Positions 26,027 to 35,111 of a stretch of 64,000 nt of DNA are shown here, one piece after another (position 1 is the first letter of the stretch; each line of letters begins with the position of its first letter). The stretch is taken from assembly GCF_011250635.1 (NCBI RefSeq), contig NZ_JAANNP010000002.1:400125-464124 (forward strand), given 5' to 3'. The notes under the pieces are model-generated. The model worked only from the letters and a program-made list of their open reading frames with translations. It was not told where the DNA came from and did not search any database. Source of the stretch: Motilibacter deserti (GTDB taxonomy: Bacteria; Actinomycetota; Actinomycetes; Motilibacterales; Motilibacteraceae). Both the position numbers and the translations under genes were made by a program.

Positions 26027-27136
26027 TCAGGCCTCCAGCGCCGCCGAGAGGTCGGCCCAGAGGTCCTCGACGTCCTCGACCCCGACCGACAGCCGCACGA
26101 GCCCCTCGGGGACGTCGAGCGACTCCCCGGAGTGGCGCCGCCTGCGCTCCAGCGTCGACTCGACGCCGCCGAGGCTCGTCGCCGGCGTCCACAGCTCGCA
26201 CGCCGCGACCAGCCGCTCCGCGGCTGCGGCGCCGCCGCGCACGTCGATGCAGACGATCGAGCCGAAGCCCTGCATCTGCTCCGCCGCCCGCTTGTGGCCC
26301 GGGTCGCTCGCCAGCCCGGGATAGCGCACCCGGTCCAGTGCCGGGTGGCCCTCGAGCCGGACCGCCAGCTCGGCGGCGTTGGCCTGCCCGCGCTCGACGC
26401 GCAGGTGCAGCGTGCGCAGCCCGCGCAGCACGAGCCACGCCTCGGCCGTGCCGGGCACCGCGCCGTACGTCGTGCGCACCGCGCGGGCCGCGTCGACCCG
26501 GGCCTCGTCCCGGCTCACCAGCACGCCGAGCAGCGCGTCGCTGTGGCCGGAGAAGTACTTCGTGCCCGAGTGGACGACGACGTCGAAGCCGATGTCGAGC
26601 GGGCGCAGCACCAGCGGCGTCGTGAAGGTCGCGTCGGCGACCGTCGTCACGCCCGCGGCCCGCGCGGCGGCGACGACCGCGGGCAGGTCGGCCACGGCGA
26701 GCAGCGGGTTGGTCGGCGACTCGATCCAGAGCAGGTCGGCGCCGGGCAGCGCGGCGGTGACGGCGGCGGTGTCGGCCGGGTCGACGAGGCGGACCTCGCC
26801 GACGCGCCCGCGCGCCTGCATCGTGCGCAGCATGGCCAGCGTGCCGGAGTAGGAGCCGAGCGGGGCCACGACGGTGCCGCCGACGGGGACCGGGTCCAGC
26901 GCGGCCGACACCGCGGCCAGGCCCGAGCCGTACGCGACGGCGATGCCGCCCTCGAGCTGGCCGACCGCGTCCTCGAGCGCCTCCCAGGTGGGGTTGGTGA
27001 ACCGGCCGTAGACCGCGCCGCCGCCCTGGACGTAGGTCGAGGCGAAGGACATGGGGACGTTCAACGGCTCGTCCGGCTCGTGCGGGGGACGGCCGGCCGA
27101 GACCGCGATGGTGGCGGGGGAAGGGATGCGCTTCAC
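26027..27136 (-). CDS. Cys/Met-metabolism PLP-dependent enzyme (cystathionine gamma-synthase-like)
   Basis: 369 residues. PLP-binding Lys in VVHSGTKYFSGHSDALLGVLV, plus PLGSYSGTLAML, LLWIESPTNPLLAVADLP and the C-terminal SLGGVESTLERR. This is the gamma-synthase/gamma-lyase family; the exact reaction cannot be fixed from sequence. The GTG at 27136 is preferred (GGGAGG 8 nt upstream) over the GTG at 27160. Convergent with gpsA, divergent from ddl by 50 bp. Confidence 0.9.
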   Translation of the reverse strand: MKRIPSPATIAVSAGRPPHEPDEPLNVPMSFASTYVQGGGAVYGRFTNPTWEALEDAVGQLEGGIAVAYGSGLAAVSAALDPVPVGGTVVAPLGSYSGTLAMLRTMQARGRVGEVRLVDPADTAAVTAALPGADLLWIESPTNPLLAVADLPAVVAAARAAGVTTVADATFTTPLVLRPLDIGFDVVVHSGTKYFSGHSDALLGVLVSRDEARVDAARAVRTTYGAVPGTAEAWLVLRGLRTLHLRVERGQANAAELAVRLEGHPALDRVRYPGLASDPGHKRAAEQMQGFGSIVCIDVRGGAAAAERLVAACELWTPATSLGGVESTLERRRRHSGESLDVPEGLVRLSVGVEDVEDLWADLSAALEA

Positions 27137-27172
27137 ACCGCCAGCCTCCCAGAGCCGCACAGAGCCTGCCGG

Positions 27173-27178
27173 TAGGGT
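27173..27178 (+). promoter_or_regulatory. Leaderless -10 box of ddl
   Basis: TAGGGT ends 8 nt before the ddl ATG; no ribosome-binding sequence lies between. Confidence 0.5.
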
Positions 27179-27186
27179 CGCCGCCC

Positions 27187-28347
27187 ATGAGCAAGCTCCC
27201 GGTGCCCGCCGCCGGCCCGGGCCAGCAGCCGTCCGCGGACGGGCAGGGGCGCCCCCGGGTCGCCGTCGTCTTCGGCGGGCGCAGCTCCGAGCACGCGGTG
27301 TCCTGCGTCTCGGCCGGTTGCGTCCTGCGCGCGATCGACCGCCACGCCTGGGACGTCGTCCCCGTCGGCATCACCCGCGAAGGGCGCTGGGCGCTCGCGG
27401 CGGACGACCCCGAGCGGCTGCAGATCAGCGGCGGGCAGCTGCCCGAGGTGCCCGACACCGGAGCCGCCGTGGTCCTCGCGCCCGACCCGACGTCCGGCGG
27501 CCTCGTGGTGCAGGAGCAGGGCGACGTACCGGCCGTGCTGCGCTCGGTCGACGTCGTCCTGCCGCTCCTGCACGGGCCGTTCGGCGAGGACGGCACGCTG
27601 CAGGGCCTGCTCGAGCTGGCCGACGTGCGCTACGTCGGAAGCGGCGTCTTCGCGTCCGCCGCTGCCATGGACAAGGGCCACATGAAGGCGCTGCTCGCGG
27701 CCGCCGGGCTGGCGACGGGGGCGTACGTCGTCATCTCCCCGCGGGCCTGGGAGCACGACCCGGCCGCCGAGCGGGCGAAGGTGCGGGCGCTGGGGCTGCC
27801 CGTCTTCGTCAAGCCGTGCCGGGCCGGGTCGAGCGTCGGCATCACCAAGGTCACGTCGTGGGACGCGCTGGACGCGGCGGTCGAGGAGGCGCGGCGGCAC
27901 GACCCGCGGGTCATCGTCGAGGCCGGCATCGTCGGCCGCGAGCTCGAGTGCGGGGTCCTGGAGGGCGAGGACGGCGGCCCGGCCGAGGCCAGCGTCGTCG
28001 CCGAGGTGCGGGTCGATTCCGAGCACGACTTCTACGACTTCGTCGCGAAGTACGTCGACGGCGGGGCGACGCTGGACGTGCCCGCCGACCTGCCCGCGGA
28101 CGTCTCGGACGAGGTGCGCCGGCTGGCGGTGCAGGCCTTCGAGGCGCTGGGCTGCGAGGGGCTGGCCCGGGTGGACTTCTTCCTCGCCGACGACGGGCGC
28201 GTGCTCGTCAACGAGGTCAACACGATGCCCGGCTTCACCCCGGCCTCGGCGTTCCCGCAGGTCTGGGCGGCCACCGGGCTGGACTACCCGGCGCTGGTCG
28301 CGCGGCTGCTGCGGACCGCCGCCGCCCGGCCGGTGGGGCTGCGCTAG
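27187..28347 (+). CDS. ddl: D-alanine--D-alanine ligase
   Basis: ATP-grasp enzyme making D-Ala-D-Ala for peptidoglycan. 386 residues, the long VanA-like/actinobacterial form. Visible: VFGGRSSEHAVSCVSA, LLHGPFGEDGTLQGLLEL, KPCRAGSSVGITKV, and the metal-binding LVNEVNTMPGFTPAS. The stop codon overlaps the stop codon of the converging DUF3515 gene (shared CTAG). Confidence 0.97.
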   Translation: MSKLPVPAAGPGQQPSADGQGRPRVAVVFGGRSSEHAVSCVSAGCVLRAIDRHAWDVVPVGITREGRWALAADDPERLQISGGQLPEVPDTGAAVVLAPDPTSGGLVVQEQGDVPAVLRSVDVVLPLLHGPFGEDGTLQGLLELADVRYVGSGVFASAAAMDKGHMKALLAAAGLATGAYVVISPRAWEHDPAAERAKVRALGLPVFVKPCRAGSSVGITKVTSWDALDAAVEEARRHDPRVIVEAGIVGRELECGVLEGEDGGPAEASVVAEVRVDSEHDFYDFVAKYVDGGATLDVPADLPADVSDEVRRLAVQAFEALGCEGLARVDFFLADDGRVLVNEVNTMPGFTPASAFPQVWAATGLDYPALVARLLRTAAARPVGLR

Positions 28348-28838
28348 CCGCCGCGGATGATGCACTCGGCGCCGGTGCGCCCCAGGTGGCCGAGCGCGTC
28401 GCCGAGGTCGGCCAGCAGCTGGGCGTCGTAGTCGCCCGGGACCTTCACCTCGACAGCGGGGCGGCGCCCGTAGGTCACGAACAGCGTGGACGTGTCCCCG
28501 GGCACGCTGACCCAGTCGATCCCGTCGATGCCGTAGCAGTCCGCCTCGGTCGGCCCCGGCTCGCGCACCCCGCAGCGCAGGGTCACGGCGGGGTCGCCCC
28601 AGGCCGCGGTGAGCGTGCTCTGCGGCCGCGTCGTGCGCCGGTCGAGGCCGCCGACCTGGTCGGGGAGCAGGCGGGTGACGACCTCGCAGTCCGTGCGCTC
28701 CTGCGCCGTCACCGGGGGCGGCGTCAGCCCGGGGCCGAGGTGCGAGCGCACCACGGCGGTGACGCCCGTCGCGGCGAGCGCGAGGGCGGCGAGCCCCGCG
28801 GCCAGCGCCCCGGCCCGGAGCACGGCGGGGTGGCGCAC
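28344..28838 (-). CDS. DUF3515 family membrane-anchored or secreted protein
   Basis: 164 residues from the GTG at 28838. N-terminal hydrophobic helix (VLRAGALAAGLAALALAATGVTAVV) acting as signal anchor, then the DUF3515 core with Cys pairs (TDCEVVTRLLPDQVGGLDRR, VTLRCGVREPG, DCYGIDGIDW, ECIIRGG). The conserved position between ddl and thiL is the same in mycobacteria and Streptomyces. The start is uncertain: the frame extends back to a CTG overlapping the upstream Lrp-type gene stop, which would add a cytoplasmic tail. Function unknown. Confidence 0.8.
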   Translation of the reverse strand: MRHPAVLRAGALAAGLAALALAATGVTAVVRSHLGPGLTPPPVTAQERTDCEVVTRLLPDQVGGLDRRTTRPQSTLTAAWGDPAVTLRCGVREPGPTEADCYGIDGIDWVSVPGDTSTLFVTYGRRPAVEVKVPGDYDAQLLADLGDALGHLGRTGAECIIRGG

Positions 28839-28897
28839 GTCGCGGCCGGCCGGCGGGCCCTCCGGCTGCGCCGCTGGGTCGGCGGAAGGCTGCGCGG

Positions 28898-29131
28898 TCA
28901 GAGGTTGACCACCGAGCAGGTGAGCGTCCGGGTGATGCCCTCGACGCCCTGCACGCGGGCCACGACGAGCTTGCCCAGCTCGTCCACGTCGGCCGCCTGG
29001 GCCCGGACGATGACGTCGTAGGGGCCGATCACGTCCTCGGCGCTGACGACGCCGGCGATGTCGGCGATCTCCTTGGCCACGGCGGCCGAACGGCCGACCT
29101 CGGTCTGCACGAGGATGTAGGCGTGGACCAC
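28898..29131 (-). CDS. Stand-alone Lrp/AsnC effector (RAM) domain protein
   Basis: 77 residues, only the ligand-binding/oligomerisation domain of Lrp/AsnC regulators (AYILVQTEVGRSAAVAKEI, VSAEDVIGPYDVIVRAQA), with no DNA-binding helix-turn-helix. Such single-domain forms probably bind amino acids and modulate full-length partners. It lies upstream of the DUF3515 gene on the same strand, divergent to thiL. Confidence 0.88.
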   Translation of the reverse strand: MVHAYILVQTEVGRSAAVAKEIADIAGVVSAEDVIGPYDVIVRAQAADVDELGKLVVARVQGVEGITRTLTCSVVNL

Positions 29132-29157
29132 GGAGGCCTCCCGAGGAACGGAGCGGA

Positions 29158-30186
29158 GTGACCGAGCACGGAGATGACGGCGAGAGTACCGGTGGCCGGG
29201 TGGCGCCCCAACCGGACACGACGGTCGGCGGGCTGGGGGAGTTCGGGCTGATCCGGCAGATCACCGGTCGCTTCGCCGCCGGGCCCGGGGTGCTGGTCGG
29301 CCCGGGCGACGACTGCGCGGTCGTCGCCGCCCCCGACGGCCGGGTGGCCGTGACGACCGACGTCCTCGTGGAGGGCGTGCACTTCCGGCTCGACTGGTCC
29401 TCCGCCGTCGAGGTGGGGCGCAAGGCGGCGGCGCAGAGCCTCGCCGACGTCGCCGCCATGGGGGCCCGGCCGACCGCGATCGTGGTCGGGCTCGCGGCCC
29501 CGGCCACGCTGCCCGCGGACTGGGCGCTGGGCCTGTCGGACGGGCTCGCGGCCGAGTGCGCGGTCGCGGGGGCGTACGTCGTCGGCGGGGACGTCGTGCG
29601 CTCCGACCGGGTCGTCGTCAGCGTCACGGCCCTCGGCGACCTCGCCGGCCGCCGGCCCGTGCTGCGCTCCGGTGCCGTGCCCGGGGACTCGGTCGTGGTG
29701 AACGGGCCGCTGGGCCGGTCGGCCGCCGGGCTGGCCCTGCACCTCGCCGGGGACGCCGCGCTGCTCGAGCGCTTCGCGCCGCTCGCGGCCGCCCACCGCG
29801 TGCCCGCTCCGCCGTACGCCGCCGGCCCCGCGCTCGCCGACGCTGGGGGCACCTCCCTGGTCGACGTGAGCGATGGGCTGCTCCAGGACCTCGGGCACGT
29901 CGCGGAGGCGAGCGGCGCGGTGCTCGAGGTCGACGCGGGCGCGCTGGAGGCGTACGTGACTGAGCTGGCCGGCTGCGCGGACGCGCTGGGGGCGGACCCC
30001 TGGGAGTGGGTGCTGGGCGGCGGTGAGGAGCACTCGCTGGCCGGGACGGCGCCGGCCGGGGCGGGCCTCCCGCCCGGGACACGGGTCGTCGGACGCGTGG
30101 TCGCCGCCGACGGGCGCGCGCCGGGCGTCGTGCTGCGCGGGCGGGCGCTGCCCGCGCGCCTCGGCTGGGACCACTACGCCGGCTGA
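29158..30186 (+). CDS. thiL: Thiamin-monophosphate kinase
   Basis: Makes thiamin diphosphate from ThMP with ATP. 342 residues of the PurM/ThiL fold: GEFGLIRQIT, VGPGDDCAVV, TTDVLVEGVHFRLDW, AQSLADVAAMGARP, LVDVSDGLLQDLGH and LGGGEEHSLAGT. The last motif is usually GEDYEL; here Asp-Tyr is replaced by Glu-His. GTG start within a purine-rich stretch; a later in-frame GTG (residue 15) cannot be excluded. Confidence 0.94.
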   Translation: MTEHGDDGESTGGRVAPQPDTTVGGLGEFGLIRQITGRFAAGPGVLVGPGDDCAVVAAPDGRVAVTTDVLVEGVHFRLDWSSAVEVGRKAAAQSLADVAAMGARPTAIVVGLAAPATLPADWALGLSDGLAAECAVAGAYVVGGDVVRSDRVVVSVTALGDLAGRRPVLRSGAVPGDSVVVNGPLGRSAAGLALHLAGDAALLERFAPLAAAHRVPAPPYAAGPALADAGGTSLVDVSDGLLQDLGHVAEASGAVLEVDAGALEAYVTELAGCADALGADPWEWVLGGGEEHSLAGTAPAGAGLPPGTRVVGRVVAADGRAPGVVLRGRALPARLGWDHYAG

Positions 30187-30229
30187 CCGCGGCTGCCCCG
30201 GACTGGCGCTCGCGGCGCCCGGCATGCAG

Positions 30230-30263
30230 AAGGGCCGGCCTCCCCGAGGGGAGTCCGGCCCTT
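30230..30263. terminator. Bidirectional hairpin terminator between thiL and rpmB
   Basis: Arms 30230-30245 and 30248-30263 pair at 15 of 16 positions (one C/T mismatch). On the minus strand the right arm AAGGGCCGG side and on the plus strand CCGGCCCTT give weak U-ends. Confidence 0.8.
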
Positions 30264-30281
30264 GCGGCTGTGGCGAAGCGC

Positions 30282-30467
30282 CTAGCGGACGACCTTGCCC
30301 GCCTTGATGCACGAGGTGCACACGTTCAGCTTCTTCGGGGTCTTGCCCACCAGCGCGCGCACCGTCTGGATGTTCGGGTTCCAGCGGCGGCGCGTCCGCC
30401 GGTGCGAGTGCGAGATGTTGTTGCCGAAGCCCGGGCCCTTGCCGCAGACGTCGCAGTTCGCTGCCAC
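30282..30467 (-). CDS. rpmB: 50S ribosomal protein L28
   Basis: 61 residues from the GTG at 30467, giving the canonical [17 protein letters not shown]. Two CxxC pairs (CDVC and CTSC) show the zinc-binding form. [15 protein letters not shown] is the family signature. GGAG lies 8 nt before this start; an in-frame GTG 3 codons upstream is less likely. Confidence 0.95.
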   Translation of the reverse strand: MAANCDVCGKGPGFGNNISHSHRRTRRRWNPNIQTVRALVGKTPKKLNVCTSCIKAGKVVR

Positions 30468-30654
30468 GGGAAACACTCCGTCAGGTCGCTCAGTGGGTCA
30501 GTGGTGTCGCCGGACGGGTCCGGGCAACCTGCACAGAGTAGCGGACGCGCCAGCAGGACGGAAAACCGTCGAGCGGGCGGGCGGCAGCTACCCTGCGGGC
30601 GGCAGGGGCCGGCATCCGGAGCCGTCCGGCCCGCCGGGTCGGGGAGGAGGTCGC

Positions 30655-32343
30655 ATGGCCGAGGCAGATGCTCCGCAGGCCCTGCAGCTCGCGCCCCGGG
30701 GTGCGGGGGCTGCCCTCGCCGGCTTCGACGCCTCCGCCCTTCGCCGCTGGTGCCGCACCAGCCTCGACGCGCTGGGAGCAGCCCGCGAGGAGATCGACGC
30801 GCTGAACGTCTACCCGGTTCCCGACGGGGACACCGGGACGAACCTCTACCTGACGATGGAGGCGGCGCACGACGCGGTCGCGGCGCTGCCGGCCGACGCC
30901 CCGCTCGCCCAGACCGTGCGGGCGCTCGCCCGCGGCGCGCTCGTCGGTGCCCGCGGCAACTCCGGGATCATCCTCAGCCAGCTGCTGCGCGGCGTCGCCG
31001 GCACGCTCGCCGTCGAGGCCGCGCTCGAGACCCGCGCCGCCGACGCCGACCTGCTCACCGAGGCGCTCTGCAAGGCCACGGACCTGTCGTACGCGGCGGT
31101 CGCCCACCCGGTCGAGGGGACGATGCTCACGGTCGCGCGGGCCGCCGCCGACGCGGCGCGCGCGGTGAGCGAGCGCGACCTCGGCGTGGTCGCCCGGGCC
31201 GCCGCCACGGCGGCCCGTGACGCGCTCGCCCGCACCCGGGACCAGCTCGAGGCGCTGCGCCGGGCCGGGGTCGTCGACGCGGGGGGCGCAGGCGTCTGCC
31301 TGCTGCTCGACGCCCTCGCCGCGACGGTCACCGGCGAGCCGCTGCAGCCCGCCCCGCTGCGCAGGGCCGGACGGCCCGGGCCCGCGCTGCCGGCCGCGAC
31401 CGGCGCCCACGGCGGCGCGCGCGGGGCCTCCCCGGCGTATGAGGTCATGTACCTGCTCGACGCCGACGACGCCGCGGTGCCCGCGCTGCGCGAGCGGCTC
31501 GACGGGGTCGGGGAGTCCCTCGTCGTCGTCGGCGGCGAAGGGCTGTGGAGCGTGCACGTGCATACGGACGACGCCGGCGCCGCCGTGGAGGCCGGCATCC
31601 GGGCCGGGCGCCCGCACCAGATCCGGGTCACCGCGTTCGCCGCGTCGGAGTCGTTCGACGGCGAGGGTGCCGAGCACCTGCGCGTGCGGGCGGTCGTCGC
31701 GGTCGTCGAGGGCGACGCGCTCGCGGCGCTGCTGGCCGGTGAGGGCGCCACCGTCGTGCGCGTCGCGCCGGGCGCCCGGCCGGCCACCGAGCGGCTGCTC
31801 GACGCCGTGCGCGGCACGGGCTGCCGGGAGGCCGTGCTGCTGCCCGGCGGCGTCGAGGGGTTGGCGGTCGCCGAGGCCGCGGCCCGGCAGGCGCGCAAGG
31901 CGGGCCTGCGCGTCGCGGTCGTCCCCGTGCGCTCGCCGGTCCAGGCCGTCGCCGCGGTCGCCGTGCACGACGCGGGGCGCCGCTTCGAGGACGACGTCGT
32001 GTCGATGACGACCGCTGCCGGGCACATGCGCCACGGCGCGGTGACGGTCGCGACCGCCGAGGGGCTGACGAGCGCAGGCCCGTGCCGGCCCGGCGACGTG
32101 CTCGGGATCGTGGAGTCGGACTTCGCGGTGGTGGGGGCCGACCTGGGCGCCGTCGCGTGCGAGGTGGTCGACCGGCTGCTCGCCGGCGGCGGGGAGGCGG
32201 TCACGCTGCTGCTCGGCGAGGGTGGGGACGCCGCGCTCGCCGGCCGCGTGGAGGACCACCTGGCCGCGGCCCGTCCGGACGTCGACGTCGCCGTGCTGAC
32301 CGGGGGCCTGCCGGGCGCGCCGCTGCTGGTCGGGGTGGAGTGA
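30655..32343 (+). CDS. DAK2 domain protein (YloV / fatty-acid-kinase FakA-like)
   Basis: 562 residues. N-terminal dihydroxyacetone-kinase-type nucleotide domain (NVYPVPDGDTGTNLYLTM, LVGARGNSGIILSQLLRG, GTMLTVARAAA) and a C-terminal DegV-like/DAK1-like part. In Firmicutes the homologue FakA phosphorylates exogenous fatty acids with a FakB partner; no FakB is in this window. ATG with a GGGGAGGAGG ribosome site. recG starts 15 bp downstream, an arrangement conserved in actinobacteria. Confidence 0.88.
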   Translation: MAEADAPQALQLAPRGAGAALAGFDASALRRWCRTSLDALGAAREEIDALNVYPVPDGDTGTNLYLTMEAAHDAVAALPADAPLAQTVRALARGALVGARGNSGIILSQLLRGVAGTLAVEAALETRAADADLLTEALCKATDLSYAAVAHPVEGTMLTVARAAADAARAVSERDLGVVARAAATAARDALARTRDQLEALRRAGVVDAGGAGVCLLLDALAATVTGEPLQPAPLRRAGRPGPALPAATGAHGGARGASPAYEVMYLLDADDAAVPALRERLDGVGESLVVVGGEGLWSVHVHTDDAGAAVEAGIRAGRPHQIRVTAFAASESFDGEGAEHLRVRAVVAVVEGDALAALLAGEGATVVRVAPGARPATERLLDAVRGTGCREAVLLPGGVEGLAVAEAAARQARKAGLRVAVVPVRSPVQAVAAVAVHDAGRRFEDDVVSMTTAAGHMRHGAVTVATAEGLTSAGPCRPGDVLGIVESDFAVVGADLGAVACEVVDRLLAGGGEAVTLLLGEGGDAALAGRVEDHLAAARPDVDVAVLTGGLPGAPLLVGVE

Positions 32344-32358
32344 GGCTGGGGTGACCGC

Positions 32359-34542
32359 GTGCTCGACGACCCGCTGAAGTCCCTCGTCGGGGACCGCACC
32401 GCGGCCGTCCTGGAGAAGGGGCTCGGGCTGCACACGGTCGGGGAGCTGCTGCGGCACTACCCGCGGCGCTACGCCGAGCGCGGCCAGCTGACCGACCTCG
32501 CATCGCTCGAGATCGACGAGCACGCCACCGTGATGGCCCGCGTCGAGCGCGTCTCCTCCCGCCAGTTCTCCCGCGGCGGCCGGCGCGGCTCGCTGCTCGA
32601 GGTCGTGGTGACCGACGGCCGCGGCCGGCTCAAGCTGACCTTCTTCAACCAGCACTGGCGGGAGAAGGAGCTGCACGCGGGCCGCGTCGGGCTCTTCTCC
32701 GGCAAGGTCGGTGACTTCCGCGGCCAGCGCCAGCTCGCCCACCCCGACTACGTCCTCTTCGACGAGGAGGCGGGCGCCGACGACGTGGCCGCCTTCACCG
32801 ATCAGCTGATCCCCGTCTACCCCGCCACCGCGCAGCTTCCCTCCTGGAAGATCGCGCAGTGCGTCCGCGTGGCGCTGGACTCGTTGCGTGACCCGGCCGA
32901 CCCGCTGCCCGAGCACGTCCTCGCCGCGCAGGGGCTGCTCCCGCTCGGCGAGGCGCTCCGGCTGGTGCACCGCCCGCAGACCCGCGGCGACGTCACCCGC
33001 GCGCTGCAGCGGCTGCGCTGGGACGAGGCGTTCGTGCTGCAGGTGGCGCTCGCGCAGCGCCGGGCCGCCACCCGCGCGCTGCCCGCCGTGGCCCGCGTCG
33101 CGGCCCCCGACGGCGTGCTCGCCGCCTTCGACGCGCAGCTGCCGTTCGCGCTCACGGTGGGCCAGCAGGAGATCGGCGAGGAGATCCGCGCCGACCTCGC
33201 CCGGGCGTACCCGATGAACCGGCTGCTGCAGGGCGAGGTCGGCTCCGGCAAGACCATCGTCGCGCTGCGCGCCATGCTGGCCGTCGTCGACTCCGGCGGG
33301 CAGGCGGCGCTCCTCGCGCCCACGGAGGTGCTCGCCCAGCAGCACGCGCGCTCGATCCGGGCGATGCTCGGCCCGCTCGCGGAGGGCGGTCTGCTCGGCG
33401 GGGCCGAGCGCGGCACCCGGGTCGCGCTGCTCACCGGCTCCCAGCCGACGGCCGCCCGGCGCCAGGCGCTGCTCGAGGTTGCCAGCGGCGACGCCGGCAT
33501 CGTCGTCGGGACCCACGCCCTGCTGCAGGAGCACGTGTCCTTCTTCGACCTCGGGCTCGTGGTGGTCGACGAGCAGCACCGGTTCGGCGTGGAGCAGCGC
33601 GACGCCCTGCGCGGCAAGGCCGACGCCCCGCCGCACGTCCTCGTCATGACCGCGACGCCGATCCCGCGCACGGTCGCGATGACCGTCTTCGGCGACCTGG
33701 AGGTGTCGACCCTGCGCGAGCTGCCGCGCGGCCGGTCCCCCATCTCCAGCCACGTCGTGCCGGTGGGGGAGAAGCCGCACTTCCTCGAGCGCGCCTGGTC
33801 CCGGCTGCGCGAGGAGGTCGCGGCCGGGCACCAGGCCTACGTCGTCTGCCCCCGCATCGGCGAAGGCCCCGCCGGCGAGAGCGAGGAGGAGCAGCCGACC
33901 GGCGACGAGCCCGACGACACCGGCCGCCGGCCCCCGCTCGCGGTGCTCGACGTGGCGCCGATGCTCGCCGACGGGCCGCTCGCGGGGCTGCGGATCGACG
34001 TCCTGCACGGGAAGCTCCCGCCCGAGGAGAAGGACGACGTGATGCGCCGCTTCGCCGCCGGCGAGGTCGACGTGCTCGTCGCGACGACCGTCGTCGAGGT
34101 CGGCGTCGACGTCCCGAACTCCACCGCGATGGTCGTCATGGACGCCGACCGCTTCGGCGTCTCGCAGCTGCACCAGCTGCGCGGCCGCGTCGGGCGAGGG
34201 GCGGCCGCCGGCATCTGCCTGCTGGTCACCGACGCCGAGGCCGGCACGCCCGCCCGGGAGCGGCTCGACGCCGTGGCGTCGACGCTGGACGGTTTCGAGC
34301 TCAGCCGGCTCGATTTGGAGCAGCGCCGCGAGGGCGACGTCCTCGGCACCTCGCAGTCGGGCAAGCGCTCGAGTCTGCGGGCGCTCGCCGTCGTCCGGGA
34401 CGAGGACGTCATCCGCGCCGCCCGCGAGGAGGCGACCGCGGTCGTCGAGGCCGACCCCGACCTCGCCGCCCATCCCGCGCTGCGCTCGGCCGTCCGTGAG
34501 CTCGTCGACGCCGAGCGTGCGGACTACCTGGAGAAGGCGTGA
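32359..34542 (+). CDS. recG: ATP-dependent DNA helicase RecG
   Basis: Branch-migration helicase for stalled forks. 727 residues: N-terminal wedge/OB domain, Walker A LQGEVGSGKTIVALRAM, DEQH box VVVDEQHRFGVEQRD, MTATPIPRTVAMTVFGDL, and the C-terminal helicase domain VATTVVEVGVDVPNST, LHQLRGRVGRG. A Glu/Asp-rich insert (GESEEEQPTGDEPDD) lies before the second helicase domain. GTG start; rsmD overlaps the stop by 4 bp. Confidence 0.97.
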   Translation: MLDDPLKSLVGDRTAAVLEKGLGLHTVGELLRHYPRRYAERGQLTDLASLEIDEHATVMARVERVSSRQFSRGGRRGSLLEVVVTDGRGRLKLTFFNQHWREKELHAGRVGLFSGKVGDFRGQRQLAHPDYVLFDEEAGADDVAAFTDQLIPVYPATAQLPSWKIAQCVRVALDSLRDPADPLPEHVLAAQGLLPLGEALRLVHRPQTRGDVTRALQRLRWDEAFVLQVALAQRRAATRALPAVARVAAPDGVLAAFDAQLPFALTVGQQEIGEEIRADLARAYPMNRLLQGEVGSGKTIVALRAMLAVVDSGGQAALLAPTEVLAQQHARSIRAMLGPLAEGGLLGGAERGTRVALLTGSQPTAARRQALLEVASGDAGIVVGTHALLQEHVSFFDLGLVVVDEQHRFGVEQRDALRGKADAPPHVLVMTATPIPRTVAMTVFGDLEVSTLRELPRGRSPISSHVVPVGEKPHFLERAWSRLREEVAAGHQAYVVCPRIGEGPAGESEEEQPTGDEPDDTGRRPPLAVLDVAPMLADGPLAGLRIDVLHGKLPPEEKDDVMRRFAAGEVDVLVATTVVEVGVDVPNSTAMVVMDADRFGVSQLHQLRGRVGRGAAAGICLLVTDAEAGTPARERLDAVASTLDGFELSRLDLEQRREGDVLGTSQSGKRSSLRALAVVRDEDVIRAAREEATAVVEADPDLAAHPALRSAVRELVDAERADYLEKA

Positions 34543-35111
34543 CCCGCGTCGTGGGCGGCGCCGCCGGAGGGCGCCGGCTCGCCGTGCCTCCCGCCGGGAC
34601 CCGTCCGACCTCGGACCGCGCTCGCGAAGGGCTCTTCTCCACGTTGACCGCGCTGACCGGCGGCCTCGACGGCCTGCGCTTCGTCGACCTGTACGCCGGG
34701 TCCGGCGCCGTCGGCCTGGAGGCGCTGAGCCGGGGCGCCGCCCACGTGCTGCTCGTGGAGAAGGCAGAGCGCGCGCAGCGCGTGGTGCGCGCCAACGTCG
34801 CCACCCTCGGCCTGCCGGGCGCCGAGGTCGTGGGCGCCCCCGTCGAGCGGCTCGTGGACGCGCCTCCTGCGCCTCCGGCGGCGGCGCCCTACGACGTCGC
34901 CTTCCTCGACCCGCCCTACGCCGTCACCGACGTCGCGCTCGCCGGCGTGCTCGGCCGGATGGCCGACAACGGCTGGCTGGCACCGAGCGCCGTGGTGGCC
35001 GTCGAACGGGAGACCCGCGGCGGCCCCTTCGCCTGGCCCGGGCGGTTCACCGCCCGACGCGAACGCCGCTACGGCGAAGGCACGATCTGGTACGCGGAGT
35101 TCAGCGAATGA
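34539..35111 (+). CDS. rsmD: 16S rRNA (guanine(966)-N2)-methyltransferase
   Basis: 190 residues. SAM site FVDLYAGSGAVGLEALSRGA and catalytic motif IV FLDPPYAV. GTG start overlapping the recG stop, and its own stop overlaps the start of the GNAT gene, so recG-rsmD-GNAT-coaD are tightly packed as in other actinobacteria. Confidence 0.95.
   Translation: MTRVVGGAAGGRRLAVPPAGTRPTSDRAREGLFSTLTALTGGLDGLRFVDLYAGSGAVGLEALSRGAAHVLLVEKAERAQRVVRANVATLGLPGAEVVGAPVERLVDAPPAPPAAAPYDVAFLDPPYAVTDVALAGVLGRMADNGWLAPSAVVAVERETRGGPFAWPGRFTARRERRYGEGTIWYAEFSE

Noticed and set aside
26012..26027. Small hairpin ATCAGC-TTTC-GCTGAT between gpsA and the PLP-enzyme gene
   Set aside because: Only 6 bp, overlapping a stop codon and without a U-tract; too weak to call a terminator.
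28838..28904. CTG start for the DUF3515 gene overlapping the Lrp-type stop
   Set aside because: CTG starts are rare and no ribosome site is visible; the GTG at 28838 still includes the whole signal anchor. It remains possible.
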